This document shows positions 41,760 through 53,109 of a DNA stretch of 64,000 bases, one piece after another. The DNA comes from Skeletonema tropicum (taxonomy: Eukaryota > Bacillariophyta > Thalassiosirophyceae > Thalassiosirales > Thalassiosiraceae): assembly GCA_037178625.1 (NCBI GenBank), contig CM074128.1:3968001-4032000 (forward strand), read 5' to 3'. How positions within the stretch are numbered: position 1 is the first letter of the stretch; every line of letters begins with the position of its first letter. The notes under the pieces are model-generated. The model was given only the letters and a program-made list of their open reading frames with translations, was not told the origin of the DNA and ran no database searches. The translations under genes were made by a program, and so were the position numbers.

Positions 41760-44700
41760 GAATGAGCTTGTCTAGTACCACCGCCGACTAGACTGGGCCA
41801 CTAGAAGCGGCTAATGCCCATACTGACGGCGATAAATTCGATTTGGTGGAATATGGTGCTGCTGGCCAGCCCACACTGGACCTCTCACATCAGCTACACG
41901 AGGTTGTAGCATCGCTTCTACGGACGCTAGTCGTCTGAGCGGTAGTAATGAGCTTGTCTAGTATCACCGCCGACTAGAATGGGCCCTCACCTGGTTACAG
42001 ACGCTGCGGCGTTTAAGAGGAGTCCTTGACTCCTACGGGAAGTTTCCCGTCTTGCTGTCTGGAAAGCCCTTCGGCAATAGAAAAGACCGTACAGTTGTAC
42101 CGAAGCAGGTCCCTTTTAGTATCATAGATATTTAATCTGATTAACTTTGTATTTATTTGCCCATTCTGACGGCGATAAATACGATTTGGTGGAATATGGT
42201 GCTGCTGGCCAGCCCACACTGGACCTCTCACATCAGCTACACGAGGTTGCAGCATCGCTTCTACGGACGCTAGTCGACTGAGCGGTACGAATGAGCTTGT
42301 CTAGTATCACCGCCGACTAGACTGGGCCACTAAAAGCGGCTCATGCCCATACTGACGGCGATTAATACGATTTGGTGGAATATGGTGCTGCTGGCCAGCC
42401 CACACTGGACCTCTCACATCAGCTACACGAGGTTGCAGCATCGCTTCTACGGACGCTAGTCGACTGAGCGGTAGTAATGAGCTTGTCTAGTATCACCGCC
42501 GACTAGACTGGGCCACTAAAAGCGGCTCATGCCCATACTGACGGCGATAAATACGATTTGGTAGAGTGAGTTGCTGCTGGCTAGCCCACACTGGACTTCT
42601 CACATCAGCTTCACGAGGTGGTAGCATCGCTTCTACGGATGCTAGTCGTCTGAGCGGTACAAATGAGCTTGTCTAGTATCACCGCCGACTAGACTGGGCC
42701 ACTAGAAGCGGCTCATGCCCATACTGACGGCGATAAATACGATTTGGTAGAGTGAGTTGCTGTAGACCATCCCACACTGGACTTCTCACATCAGCTACAC
42801 GAGGTGGTAGCAGCGCTTCTACGGACGCTAGTCGTCTGAGCAGTACGAATGAGCTTGTCTAGTATCACCGCCGACTAGACTGAGCCACTAGAAGCGGCTC
42901 ATGCCCACATTGACGGCGTTAGATACGGTTTGGTGGAATATGGTGCTGCTGGCCAGCCCGCACTGGACCTCTCACATCAGCTACACGAGGTGGTAACATC
43001 GCTTCTACGGACGCTAGTCGTCTGAGCGTTACGAATGAGCTTGTCTAGTACCACCGCCGACTAGACTGGGCCACTAGAAGCGGCTAATGCCCATACTGAC
43101 GGCGATAAATTCGATTTGGTGGAATATGGTGCTGCTGGCCAGCCCACACTGGACCTCTCACATCAGCTACACGAGGTTGTAGCATCGCTTCTACGGACGC
43201 TAGTCGTCTGAGCGGTAGTAATGAGCTTGTCTAGTATCACCGCCGACTAGAATGGGCCCTCACCTGGTTACAGACGCTGCGGCGTTTAAGAGGAGTCCTT
43301 GACTCCTACGGGAAGTTTCCCGTCTTGCTGTCTGGAAAGCCCTTCGGCAATAGAAAAGACCGTACAGTTGTACCGAAGCAGGTCCCTTTTAGTATCATAG
43401 ATATTTAATCTGATTAACTTTGTATTTATTTGCCCATTCTGACGGCGATAAATACGATTTGGTGGAATATGGTGCTGCTGGCCAGCCCACACTGGACCTC
43501 TCACATCAGCTACACGAGGTTGCAGCATCGCTTCTACGGACGCTAGTCGACTGAGCGGTACGAATGAGCTTGTCTAGTATCACCGCCGACTAGACTGGGC
43601 CACTAAAAGCGGCTCATGCCCATACTGACGGCGATTAATACGATTTGGTGGAATATGGTGCTGCTGGCCAGCCCACACTGGACCTCTCACATCAGCTACA
43701 CGAGGTTGCAGCATCGCTTCTACGGACGCTAGTCGACTGAGCGGTAGTAATGAGCTTGTCTAGTATCACCGCCGACTAGACTGGGCCACTAAAAGCGGCT
43801 CATGCCCATACTGACGGCGATAAATACGATTTGGTAGAGTGAGTTGCTGCTGGCTAGCCCACACTGGACTTCTCACATCAGCTTCACGAGGTGGTAGCAT
43901 CGCTTCTACGGACGCTAGTCGTCTGAGCGGTACAAATGAGCTTGTCTAGTATCACCGCCGACTAGACTGGGCCACTAGAAGCGGCTCATGCCCATACTGA
44001 CGGCGATAAATACGATTTGGTAGAGTGAGTTGCTGTAGACCATCTTACACTGGACTTCTCACATCAGCTACACGAGGTGGTAGCATCGCTTCTACGGACG
44101 CTAGTCGTCTGAGCAGTACGAATGAGCTTGTCTAGTATCACCGCCGACTAGACTGAGCCACTAGAAGCGGCTCATGCCCACATTGACGGCGTTAGATACG
44201 GTTTGGTGGAATATGGTGCTGCTGGCCAGCCCGCACTGGACCTCTCACATCAGCTACACGAGGTGGTAACATCGCTTCTACGGACGCTAGTCGTCTGAGC
44301 GTTACGAATGAGCTTGTCTAGTATCACCGCCGACTAGACTGGGCCACTAGAAGCGGCTAATGCCCATACTGACGGCGATAAATTCGATTTGGTGGAATAT
44401 GGTGCTGCTGGCCAGCCCACACTGGACCTCTCACATCAGCTACACGAGGTTGTAGCATCGCTTCTACGGACGCTAGTCGTCTGAGCGGTAGTAATGAGCT
44501 TGTCTAGTATCACCGCTGACTAGAATGGGCCCTCACCTGGTTACAGACGCTTCGGCGTTTAAGAGGAGTCCTTGACTCCTACGGGAAGTTTCCCGTCTTG
44601 CTGTCTGGAAAGCCCTTCGGCAATAGAAAAGACCGTACAGTTGTACCGAAGCAGGTCCCTTTTAGTATCATAGATATTTAATCTGATTAACTTTGTATTT

Positions 44701-47700
44701 ATTTGCCCATTCTGACGGCGATAAATACGATTTGGTGGAATATGGTCCTGCTGGCCAGCCCACACTGGACCTCTCACATCAGCTACACGAGGTTGCAGCA
44801 TCGCTTCTACGGACGCTAGTCGACTGAGCGGTAGTAATGAGCTTGTCTAGTATCACCGCCGACTAGACTGGGCCACTAAAAGCGGCTCATTCCCATACTG
44901 ACGGCGATAAATACGATTTGGTGGAATATGGTGCTGCTGGCCAGCCCACACTGGACCTCTCACATCAGCTACACGAGGTTGCAGCATCGCTTCTACGGAC
45001 GCTAGTCGACTGAGCGGTAGTAATGAGCTTGTCTAGTATCACCGCCGACTAGACTGGGCCACTAAAAGCGGCTCATGCCCATACTGACGGCGATAAATAC
45101 GATTTGGTAGAGTGAGTTGCTGCTGGCTAGCCCACACTGGACTTCTCACATCAGCTTCACGAGGTGGTAGCATCGCTTCTACGGATGCTAGTCGTCTGAG
45201 CGGTACAAATGAGCTTGTCTAGTATCACCGCCGACTAGACTGGGCCACTAGAAGCGGCTCATGCCCATACTGACGGCGATAAATACGATTTGGTAGAGTG
45301 AGTTGCTGTAGGCCATCCCACACTGGACTTCTCACATCAGCTACACGAGGTGGTAGCATCGCTTCTACGGACGCTAGTCGTCTGAGCAGTACGAATGAGC
45401 TTGTCTAGTATCACCGCCGACTAGACTGAGCCACTAGAAGCGGCTCATGCCCACATTGACGGCGTTAGATACGGTTTGGTGGAATATGGTGCTGCTGGCC
45501 AGCCCGCACTGGACCTCTCACATCAGCTACACGAGGTGGTAACATCGCTTCTACGGACGCTAGTCGTCTGAGCGTTACGAATGAGCTTGTCTAGTATCAC
45601 CGCCGACTAGACTGGGCCACTAGAAGCGGCTAATGCCCATACTGACGGCGATAAATACGATTTGGTGGAATATGGTGCTGCTGGCCAGCCCACACTGGAC
45701 CTCTCACATCAGCTACACGAGGTTGTAGCATCGCTTCTACGGACGCTAGTCGTCTGAGCGGTAGTAATGAGCTTGTCTAGTATCACCGCCGACTAGAATG
45801 GGCCCTCACCTGGTTACAGACGCTTCGGCGTTTAAGAGGAGTCCTTGACTCCTACGGGAAGTTTCCCGTCTTGCTGTCTGGAAAGCCCTTCGGCAATAGA
45901 AAAGACCGTACAGTTGTACCGAAGCAGGTCCCTTTTAGTATCATAGATATTTAATCTGATTAACTTTGTATTTATTTGCCCATTCTGACGGCGATAAATA
46001 CGATTTGGTGGAATATGGTCCTGCTGGCCAGCCCACACTGGACCTCTCACATCAGCTACACGAGGTTGCAGCATCGCTTCTACGGACGCTAGTCGACTGA
46101 GCGGTAGTAATGAGCTTGTCTAGTATCACCGCCGACTAGAAAGGGTCACTAAGAGCGGCTCATGCCCATACTGACGGCGATTAATACGATTTGGTAGAGT
46201 GAGTTGCTGCTGGCTAGCCCACACTGGACCTCTCACATCAGCTTCACGAGGTGGTAGCATCGCTTCTACGGACGCTAGTCGTTTGAGCGGTACGAATGAG
46301 CTTGTCTAGTATCACCGCCGACTAGACTGGGCCACTAGAAGCGGCTCATGCCCATACTGACGGCGATAAATACGATTTGGTAGAGTGAGTTGCTGTAGGC
46401 CATCCCACGCTGGACTTCTCACATCAGCTACACGAGGTTGCAGCATCGCTTCTACGGACGCTAGACGCTAGTCGTCTGAGCGGTAGTAATGAGCTTGTCT
46501 AGTATCACCGCCGACTAGACTGGGCCACTAGAAGCGGCTCATGCCCATACTGACGGCGATAAATACGATTTGGTAGAGTGAGTTGCTGTAGGCCATCCCA
46601 CACTGGACTTCTCACATCAGCTTCACGAGGTGGTAGCATCGCTTCTTCGGACGCTAGTTGTCTGAGCAGTACGAATGAGCTTGTCTAGTATCACCGCCGA
46701 CTAGACTGAGCCACTAGAAGCGGCTCATGCCCACATTGACGGCGTTAGATACGGTATGGTGGAAAATGGTGCTGCAGGACAGCCCGCACTGGACCTCTCA
46801 CATCAGCTACACGAGGTGGTAGCATCGCTTCTACGGACGCTAGTCGTCTGAGCGGTAGTAATGAGCTTGTCTAGTATCACCGCCGACTAGAATGGGCCAC
46901 TAGAAGCGGCTCGTGCCAATACTGACGGCGTTAGATACGATTTTGTGTAATATTATAGTGCTGCTGGCCAGCCCACACTGGACCTCTCACATCAGCTACA
47001 CGAGGTTGCAGCATCGCTTCTACGGACGCTAGACGTTAGTCGTCTGAGCGGTAGTAATGAGCTTGTCTAGTATCACCGCCGACTAGAATGGGCCACTAGA
47101 AGCGGCTCATGCCCATACTGACGGCGATAAATACGATTTGGTAGAGTGAGTTGCTGCTGGCTAGCCCACACTGGACCTCTCACATCAGCTTCACGAGGTG
47201 GTAGCATCGCTTCTTCGGACGCTAGTCGTCTGAGCAGTACGAATGAGCTTGTCTAGTATCACCGCCGACTAGACTGAGCCACTAGAAGCGGCTCATGCCC
47301 ACATTGACGGCGTTAGATTCGGTTTGGTGGAAAATGGTGCTGCAGGCCAGCCCGCACTGGACCTCTCACATCAGCTACACGAGGTGGTAGCATCGCTTCT
47401 ACGGACGCTAGTCGTCTGAGCGGTAGTAATGAGCTTGTCTAGTATCACCGCCGACTAGACTGGGCCACTAGAAGCGGCTCGTGCCAATACTGACGGCGTT
47501 AGATACGATTTTGTGTAATATTATAGTGCTGCTGGCCAGCCCACACTGGACCTCTCACATCAGCTACACGAGGTTGCAGCATCGCTTCTACGGACGCTAG
47601 ACGTTAGTCGTCTGAGCGGTAGTAATGAGCTTGTCTAGTATCACCGCCGACTAGAATGGGCCACTAGAAGCGGCTCATGCCCATACTGACGGCGATAGAT

Positions 47701-48300
47701 ACGGTTTTGGTAGAATGTGGTGCTGCTGGCCATCCCACACTGGACTTCTCACATCAGCTACGACGTTGCAGCGTCGCTTCTACGGACGCTAGTCGTCTGA
47801 GCGGTAGTAATGAGCTTATCTAGTATCACCGCCAACGAGAATGAGCCACTAGAAGCGGCTCATGCCCATACTGACGGCGATTAATACGATTTGGTAGAAT
47901 GTGGTGCTGCTGGCCAGCCCACACTGGACCTCTCACATCAGCTACGACGTTGCAGCATCGCTTCTACGGACGCTAGTCGTCTGAGCGGTAGTAATGAGCT
48001 TGTCTAGTATCACCGCCGACTAGACTGGGCCACTAGTAGCGGCTCATGCCCATACCTGACGTTGAAAGACATGATTCGGTAGAATGTGGTGCTTCTGTCC
48101 ATTTCACAGTGGACCTCTCACATGAACTACGAGGTTGCAGCATCGCTTCTACTCACGCCAATATTCTTTGCGTATGGTTATTATTTTGTCTATAGAATCA
48201 TATCTTGTACAATATCACCGTAGATTTGAATGGGTTACTAGTAGCGGTTCATGTGCGTATTGACGACGATGGGTGCGATATTGGTAATTGTGGTTCAGGT
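41760..48300. repeat. 186-bp satellite array, right block, decaying at its outer edge
   Basis: The array resumes with the duplicated GAATGAGCTTGTCTA and runs through three regular 1273-bp higher-order units, with LINE tails at 41986, 43259, 44532 and 45805. After about 46100 the monomers lack the LINE tail and become irregular (small duplications such as GACGCTAGACGCTAG near 46460, TATTATAGTGCTG variants near 46955 and 47520). From 48140 to about 48300 only a heavily diverged monomer relic is visible. There are about 31 monomers. Edge decay with a homogenised core is typical of satellites maintained by unequal exchange. Confidence 0.93.
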
Positions 48301-48722
48301 TTTATATTTAATTGTCCTTTTAGTTCTCTCTCAGTTCAACTTCGAGTATCATCTCTTCTAACAAAGCCATCTGTCACCTCATTTGATGTCGGACCTTCTC
48401 TGCTATGAGTGGGTATTAGGAATGCACTTTCTTACCGTACATAATTGGCAGTCATTATCTAATGTTACAGATATTTTTGTTGCGCATGATATACGCTCTG
48501 AGCTATCGCAGCTGGATAATTCGCTGGATACTTTAATTGTTTCGTTTTTGAAACGCACAATAAGCACATTTTTACTTTTTTCGGTTAACATGTTCGACAC
48601 TCAACATTCATCACATACATTCCGGTAGATCAAAGTCAACTCCAAGTTGACAGAGACCACGAATTCCACGTACATTTACATTAATTATAGCTTGCGAGAT
48701 TGGATTCAGCTACATTTTGAAT
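48301..48722. other. Intergenic between satellite and PST cluster
   Basis: AT-rich. No gene, repeat or motif that I can support. Confidence 0.5.
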
Positions 48723-50564
48723 TTAGATCTTCAAAACGACAATACATCTTTCTTGTTTGTTTGCTTTTCTCGACACTAGCTGCCAAAATGTGTCTGGCTT
48801 TGCTCCAACAAGATCCACTTCATCAACAGCTATTATAATATCTCCGACAGATATCTTTTTGTACAGCTTTGACATTACGTTAACCTTTTGCACTCTTGGG
48901 CCTATTCCTGTCTCATCAACAACAATTCCCAGCCGACCTGAGGGAACCCGGCATTCATATAATTCATTTTCAGGATCAAAGAAAATATCTCTGAAGCTGA
49001 AGTCAGCATTCTTCCTTGAGTTGATTAGCTGCTCTTCATACACAAGCTGGGAAGCCTTTGATGCAGATTCAATCTGATCAAGACTACTTGCAGGCTTCAT
49101 TGGTTCTACATGAACGACATCATCATTTTTTTGATTGAATTGCTCCATCAGTGCATCCAAGCTATCTCTTGGAACCTTTGTAAAAGTATTTGGATGACTA
49201 GAGGCGTGCAAATTTTCTGCTTCCTTCCTAGTAGATTGCTCTTCAGATGGTGATGACGACTCCATATGTGCATCAAGACTGTCTACACTTCCAGCTTCGT
49301 CCTCTATCTCTGATGAGTCAATGCTGCAGCTCTCCTGAATAGCAGGTATAGCGTCACTATCACCACATGAGATGGATAGCGAACAGCCAGCCTCGAGCTT
49401 CTTCCCTCTTAGCGAAGGAATACCTTTAAATGGACTAAGGCTCCTGACCGATGAAAGTTTTTTGAGGGGATTAAGTATTCTTCTCGAGACACTCTTAGCA
49501 GGTGTTGTAGAATTCTCAACGATAGGAGGAGGAGCAATTCCCAAAATACCACCCTCTAAATCACCGACCTGAGTATTTGAATCACTGGAATCTTCACCGT
49601 CATCTCCATTTCTTGCCTTTTTCTCTCTTTTGAATAAATAATACCCAACAGAAGCCAATACGAAAACGTAAGCTCCACCAACTGTTACCAGATTTGTACT
49701 TTTTTGATCTCTTCTTGGGTCAAGCACGATTGTGGTGGTAACTATTTGCTCAGAAGAAGGGGCTAAACTAGGCTCATCAGATGGGCTCAAACTCGGAAAA
49801 GTTGTAGGCAATAATGAGGGAATTGCAGTTGGGTGTTTGCTTGGAATAGAGGATGGCTTGGAGCTGGGAGAATCAGTAGGCACTGTTGACAGTGAAGGAG
49901 CCAACGATGGTTTGGTAGATGGAGAAGAACTCAAAGTAGGCTGTTCCGACGGTTGGCTGCTTGGTGAAGTTGATATGGTTGGATTTAGAGACGGCTTGCT
50001 TGACGGAGACGTCGTTGTCGTTGGTTGTGACGATGGCTGGCTGCTGGGAGATGCAGATATTGTAGGATTTGTAGAAGGTTGGCTCGACGGCAAAGAAGTC
50101 GGCTGACTAGAAGGCACAGAAGTCGGCTGACTAGAAGGCATAGAACTTGGTTGGCTCGACATAGATGGACTTATAGAAGGGTTTGCACTTGGTTCTGAGC
50201 TGATACTAGGAGACCAGGTTGGGTTGGCTGAAGGCATGGTAGACAAGGTTGGTTGCATTGATGGCAGAGATGACGGAGACAAAGATGGGCTACTGGTTGG
50301 TCTCGTTGACTCTGTTGGACTCATAGATGGCCAGCTCGTAGGAAAGGGACTTGGCTGATCCGAAGGAGAACTAGTTGGCTCCAGAGATGGCAAGTCAGTT
50401 GGAGATAGCGTTGGGTACATTGTTGCTAAGGGTAAGGGCCCTTCAGGATTTATCAATTTCGATTCATCTGATTTAAAGAATATTGTAGATACGAAGACCG
50501 CTAGCATCGTACCAAGCACTAGCGCAGCGGCAATTCCGAAGAATGCGACAAAATCCCACCTCAT
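48723..50564 (-). CDS. PST-stalk membrane protein with PDZ-like C-terminus, paralogue 1
   Basis: A single intact exon of 613 residues. An N-terminal hydrophobic segment (about 6-30) acts as signal peptide or anchor. Residues ~45-265 are a Ser/Pro/Thr stalk built of short PSxxPT/SSQPS units, probably heavily O-glycosylated and outside the cell. A membrane span (TVGGAYVFVLASVGYYLF) and a basic stop follow. The C-terminal ~85 residues (RLGIVVDETGIGPRVQK, GDIIIAVDEVDLVG, FWQLVSRKANKQ) look like a PDZ domain on the cytosolic side. The start is the ATG at 50564. I do not recognise a named family; a receptor or adhesion role is an inference from topology. Confidence 0.75.
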   Translation of the reverse strand: MRWDFVAFFGIAAALVLGTMLAVFVSTIFFKSDESKLINPEGPLPLATMYPTLSPTDLPSLEPTSSPSDQPSPFPTSWPSMSPTESTRPTSSPSLSPSSLPSMQPTLSTMPSANPTWSPSISSEPSANPSISPSMSSQPSSMPSSQPTSVPSSQPTSLPSSQPSTNPTISASPSSQPSSQPTTTTSPSSKPSLNPTISTSPSSQPSEQPTLSSSPSTKPSLAPSLSTVPTDSPSSKPSSIPSKHPTAIPSLLPTTFPSLSPSDEPSLAPSSEQIVTTTIVLDPRRDQKSTNLVTVGGAYVFVLASVGYYLFKREKKARNGDDGEDSSDSNTQVGDLEGGILGIAPPPIVENSTTPAKSVSRRILNPLKKLSSVRSLSPFKGIPSLRGKKLEAGCSLSISCGDSDAIPAIQESCSIDSSEIEDEAGSVDSLDAHMESSSPSEEQSTRKEAENLHASSHPNTFTKVPRDSLDALMEQFNQKNDDVVHVEPMKPASSLDQIESASKASQLVYEEQLINSRKNADFSFRDIFFDPENELYECRVPSGRLGIVVDETGIGPRVQKVNVMSKLYKKISVGDIIIAVDEVDLVGAKPDTFWQLVSRKANKQERCIVVLKI

Positions 50565-50926
50565 TGTTGTTGTGTTGTATTGTGTGCACCTACTATTACC
50601 CAACAAGATGTATCTAATTAAAATTATGTGGTACGATACGCTGCATGAAGATGAGATGAAGATGTGATGAAAAAGTGATTCGGCATCGCTCAAAAAAGCA
50701 CGCAGGAGAGTGCATGTTGTGAGAAAGGATGCGAGAAAGGGAGAAGGGGAGAAGTGAGAACCAGAAACCTAACACAACTCCACAAAGATAAGTATGGTAG
50801 GCAGCCGTCTTCAAAGCAATCAACATTCCGCTTTCAACTTCCAACCATTAGTCTAGAGTATTATGAAAACATTCATTTAGGTAAATTAAAAATATGATAC
50901 TAACAGAGAAAACTCCAATAAGTTTC
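50565..50926. other. Spacer between PST paralogues 1 and 2
   Basis: About 360 bp with no coding support; it should contain the promoter of paralogue 1 and the 3' end of paralogue 2. Confidence 0.5.
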
Positions 50927-52708
50927 TTAGATCTTCATGATAACAAGGCAGCATCCATGTTGGTTTGCTCTTCGTGAAACAAGCTGCCAAAATATGCTAG
51001 ACTCCACTCCAACAACATCAACGTCATCAACACCAATGATAATATCACCAGCAGAAACGATGCTACACAGCGGGGATGTTGGATTGATTTGTTGTACTCT
51101 AAGCCCAAGTTGTGTAGAATCAACTGATATACCCAAAGGTCCTGTTGGCACGTGGCATTCATATAATTCATTTTCCGGATCGAAATACACATCTCTGAAG
51201 CTGAATCCATCTTCATGTCTAGCTGAACTTAACAGCTCTTCTTCGTAGGTGAATTGTAGTGAGCCGCCCATTGTCATAGCGGCCGGATAAGGAGAAGTAA
51301 TCGAACAAGATTCAGCCGAATGACGCAATGCTAATGCGTTTGTGTCTAAGGGTTCGCTGTCTGTACGTGCCTGGTACGATTCTTCACTTTTGATATCACA
51401 TTTTGGTGTTGAATCTGATTTTTTTGCAGCAGATCCAACACTGCTGTCAAGTATCATCGAAGGCAAATCCAAGCAAGCCATACTTCTACTCTTTCGATTC
51501 TTAGTGGCCAAACTGCGCCTCTTTTGTTCCTTCATTTTGATAGAGAATTCTTTCATAGGGCTGAACATGGGGCTCAAACGTGATATTATTCGAACGGGTT
51601 TGCTGGCTTTTGGAGTAACCTCTACAGAATCGACCACAGATTGTTTGTCATGTGATTCTGAGACCTTCTCCTTCTGTCTTGTGAACAATTTTGGGACATG
51701 GATCGCTTCTGCCATGTCTACAACGGCCATTATGTTGACATTTCCACCCACAAGTTTATTGTATACTGAATTTGGATCACCCTTGCCTTCTTCCAAATCT
51801 ACATCATCCATTTGGTTATTCTTTCTCCGGATTGTCGACAACTTCCCAGCAGCAGCTTCATCGACTGAACCTGTTGAGATAGATGCCACCGAATCAGATT
51901 CATTTGAGTACTGCAAGTCAGATACATTCGAGTTATTTTTTCTTCTCCGTAAATGGCAGGCTGTAGAAGCCATCAACATGAAACAAATTGCGCCAACTGC
52001 AACCATGTTTCTATTTGAGGAGACTGATTTGATGATGATTCTTGTTGTTGTTTCTTTGGGTTGCGCTGCAGATGGAATCGATGTAGGAGAGTTAGATAGA
52101 TCGAAACTTGAACTAGGCTCATCAGATGGACCTAAACTCGGAAAGGTTGTAGGAAATAACGATGGAACTGTGCTTGGATACTCACTTGGAACAGAGGATG
52201 GCTCGGAGCTGGGAGAATCAGTAGGCACCGTAGGTAGTGTTGACACTGAAGGAGCCAACGATGGTTTGGTAGACGGAGAAGTGCTCAAAGTAGGTTGATC
52301 CGACGGTTGGCTGCTTGGTGAGGTTGACATAGTTGGATTTAGAGACGGCTCGCTTGATGGAGACGTCGTTGTCGTTGGTTGTGACGATGGCTGGCTGCTG
52401 GGAGATGCGGATAGTGTGGGGCTCATACTCGGCAGACTTGATGGAATAACGCTGGGCTGATGCGATGGGATATTACTAAACGAAGGCGCCACTGATGGTC
52501 GCATGCTAGGCACTACACTGATCGAAGGCATGTGCGAGCCTGTCGGGGAGAGTGTAGGAGCAGTAACTACAAATTGTGGCGAGCCTCCTGCTCCTGGTTT
52601 TTCATATTCCGCTGTGACGAATAATGCTATTAGTGCAAACACGGCAGTCACGCCGCAAAATGCAGCGATTCCTCTCTTTGTAAACGCCGAGTTCATCGCT
52701 GCATGCAT
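50927..52708 (-). CDS. PST-stalk membrane protein with PDZ-like C-terminus, paralogue 2
   Basis: A single intact exon of 593 residues with the same architecture as its neighbour: N-terminal hydrophobic segment (FCGVTAVFALIALFV), PST stalk (about 50-215), second span (MVAVGAICFMLMASTACHL) with a basic RRRK stop, a variable Ser-rich cytosolic region, and a PDZ-like end (PLGISVDSTQLGLRVQQ, GDIIIGVDDVDVVG, FWQLVSRRANQHG). Stalk DNA is nearly identical to paralogue 1 over long stretches, while the middle cytosolic region has diverged, suggesting gene conversion or slippage in the stalk. An ACGTAGGAACT motif lies ~130 bp upstream (52840-52850). Confidence 0.75.
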   Translation of the reverse strand: MHAAMNSAFTKRGIAAFCGVTAVFALIALFVTAEYEKPGAGGSPQFVVTAPTLSPTGSHMPSISVVPSMRPSVAPSFSNIPSHQPSVIPSSLPSMSPTLSASPSSQPSSQPTTTTSPSSEPSLNPTMSTSPSSQPSDQPTLSTSPSTKPSLAPSVSTLPTVPTDSPSSEPSSVPSEYPSTVPSLFPTTFPSLGPSDEPSSSFDLSNSPTSIPSAAQPKETTTRIIIKSVSSNRNMVAVGAICFMLMASTACHLRRRKNNSNVSDLQYSNESDSVASISTGSVDEAAAGKLSTIRRKNNQMDDVDLEEGKGDPNSVYNKLVGGNVNIMAVVDMAEAIHVPKLFTRQKEKVSESHDKQSVVDSVEVTPKASKPVRIISRLSPMFSPMKEFSIKMKEQKRRSLATKNRKSRSMACLDLPSMILDSSVGSAAKKSDSTPKCDIKSEESYQARTDSEPLDTNALALRHSAESCSITSPYPAAMTMGGSLQFTYEEELLSSARHEDGFSFRDVYFDPENELYECHVPTGPLGISVDSTQLGLRVQQINPTSPLCSIVSAGDIIIGVDDVDVVGVESSIFWQLVSRRANQHGCCLVIMKI

Positions 52709-52839
52709 TTACCTTTGGTGTGGGGGACAACGCAACACTGTGCTTGATTGAAGTGTGAAAAGTAGAGCGAAGCAGAAAGGGCGAGGATCCACACAAAAGT
52801 GGTTTTCTCCTTGAGAATCTGTGCCATAGCTTTGTATTC

Positions 52840-52850
52840 AGTTCCTACGT
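52840..52850 (-). promoter_or_regulatory. ACGTAGGAACT motif upstream of PST paralogue 2
   Basis: One of several copies of the ACGTAGGAAYT word close to gene starts in this window. Regulatory function is inferred only from position and recurrence. Confidence 0.3.
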
Positions 52851-53109
52851 TTGGTTCTCCAGACCAGAACTTCCCTCCGTCAAAACTTGCCCCGGGTTGG
52901 TAGATAAAAATGGACAAGTGGGGTACCTACTACTTTCACTTAGTGTCGTCTTGATAGGATACTTTTTGTTACGTGATGAATTTTGTTGTAGTTGGCTTGA
53001 TTGAATGAATGACCATTTAGGTCGCTTGTCATTGACATGAGTATCAATTGTCGCAAAATATCGTCACTAAAGATGTGCATTAAACATGCTTAAATTTTGT
53101 ACTTCCAAG

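Noticed and set aside
23868..46074. Repeated 80-codon minus-strand open frames in the satellite
   Set aside because: They span the junction of LINE tail and satellite monomer in each higher-order unit and have no independent coding support; identity reflects repeat homogenisation.
22646..48300. CRISPR-like regular repeats
   Set aside because: The whole 186-bp unit is repeated with no unique spacers, and the context is eukaryotic.
49732..52298. Plus-strand open frames opposite the PST genes
   Set aside because: Antisense shadows of the Ser/Pro/Thr repeats; codon bias of the repeat keeps the other strand open.
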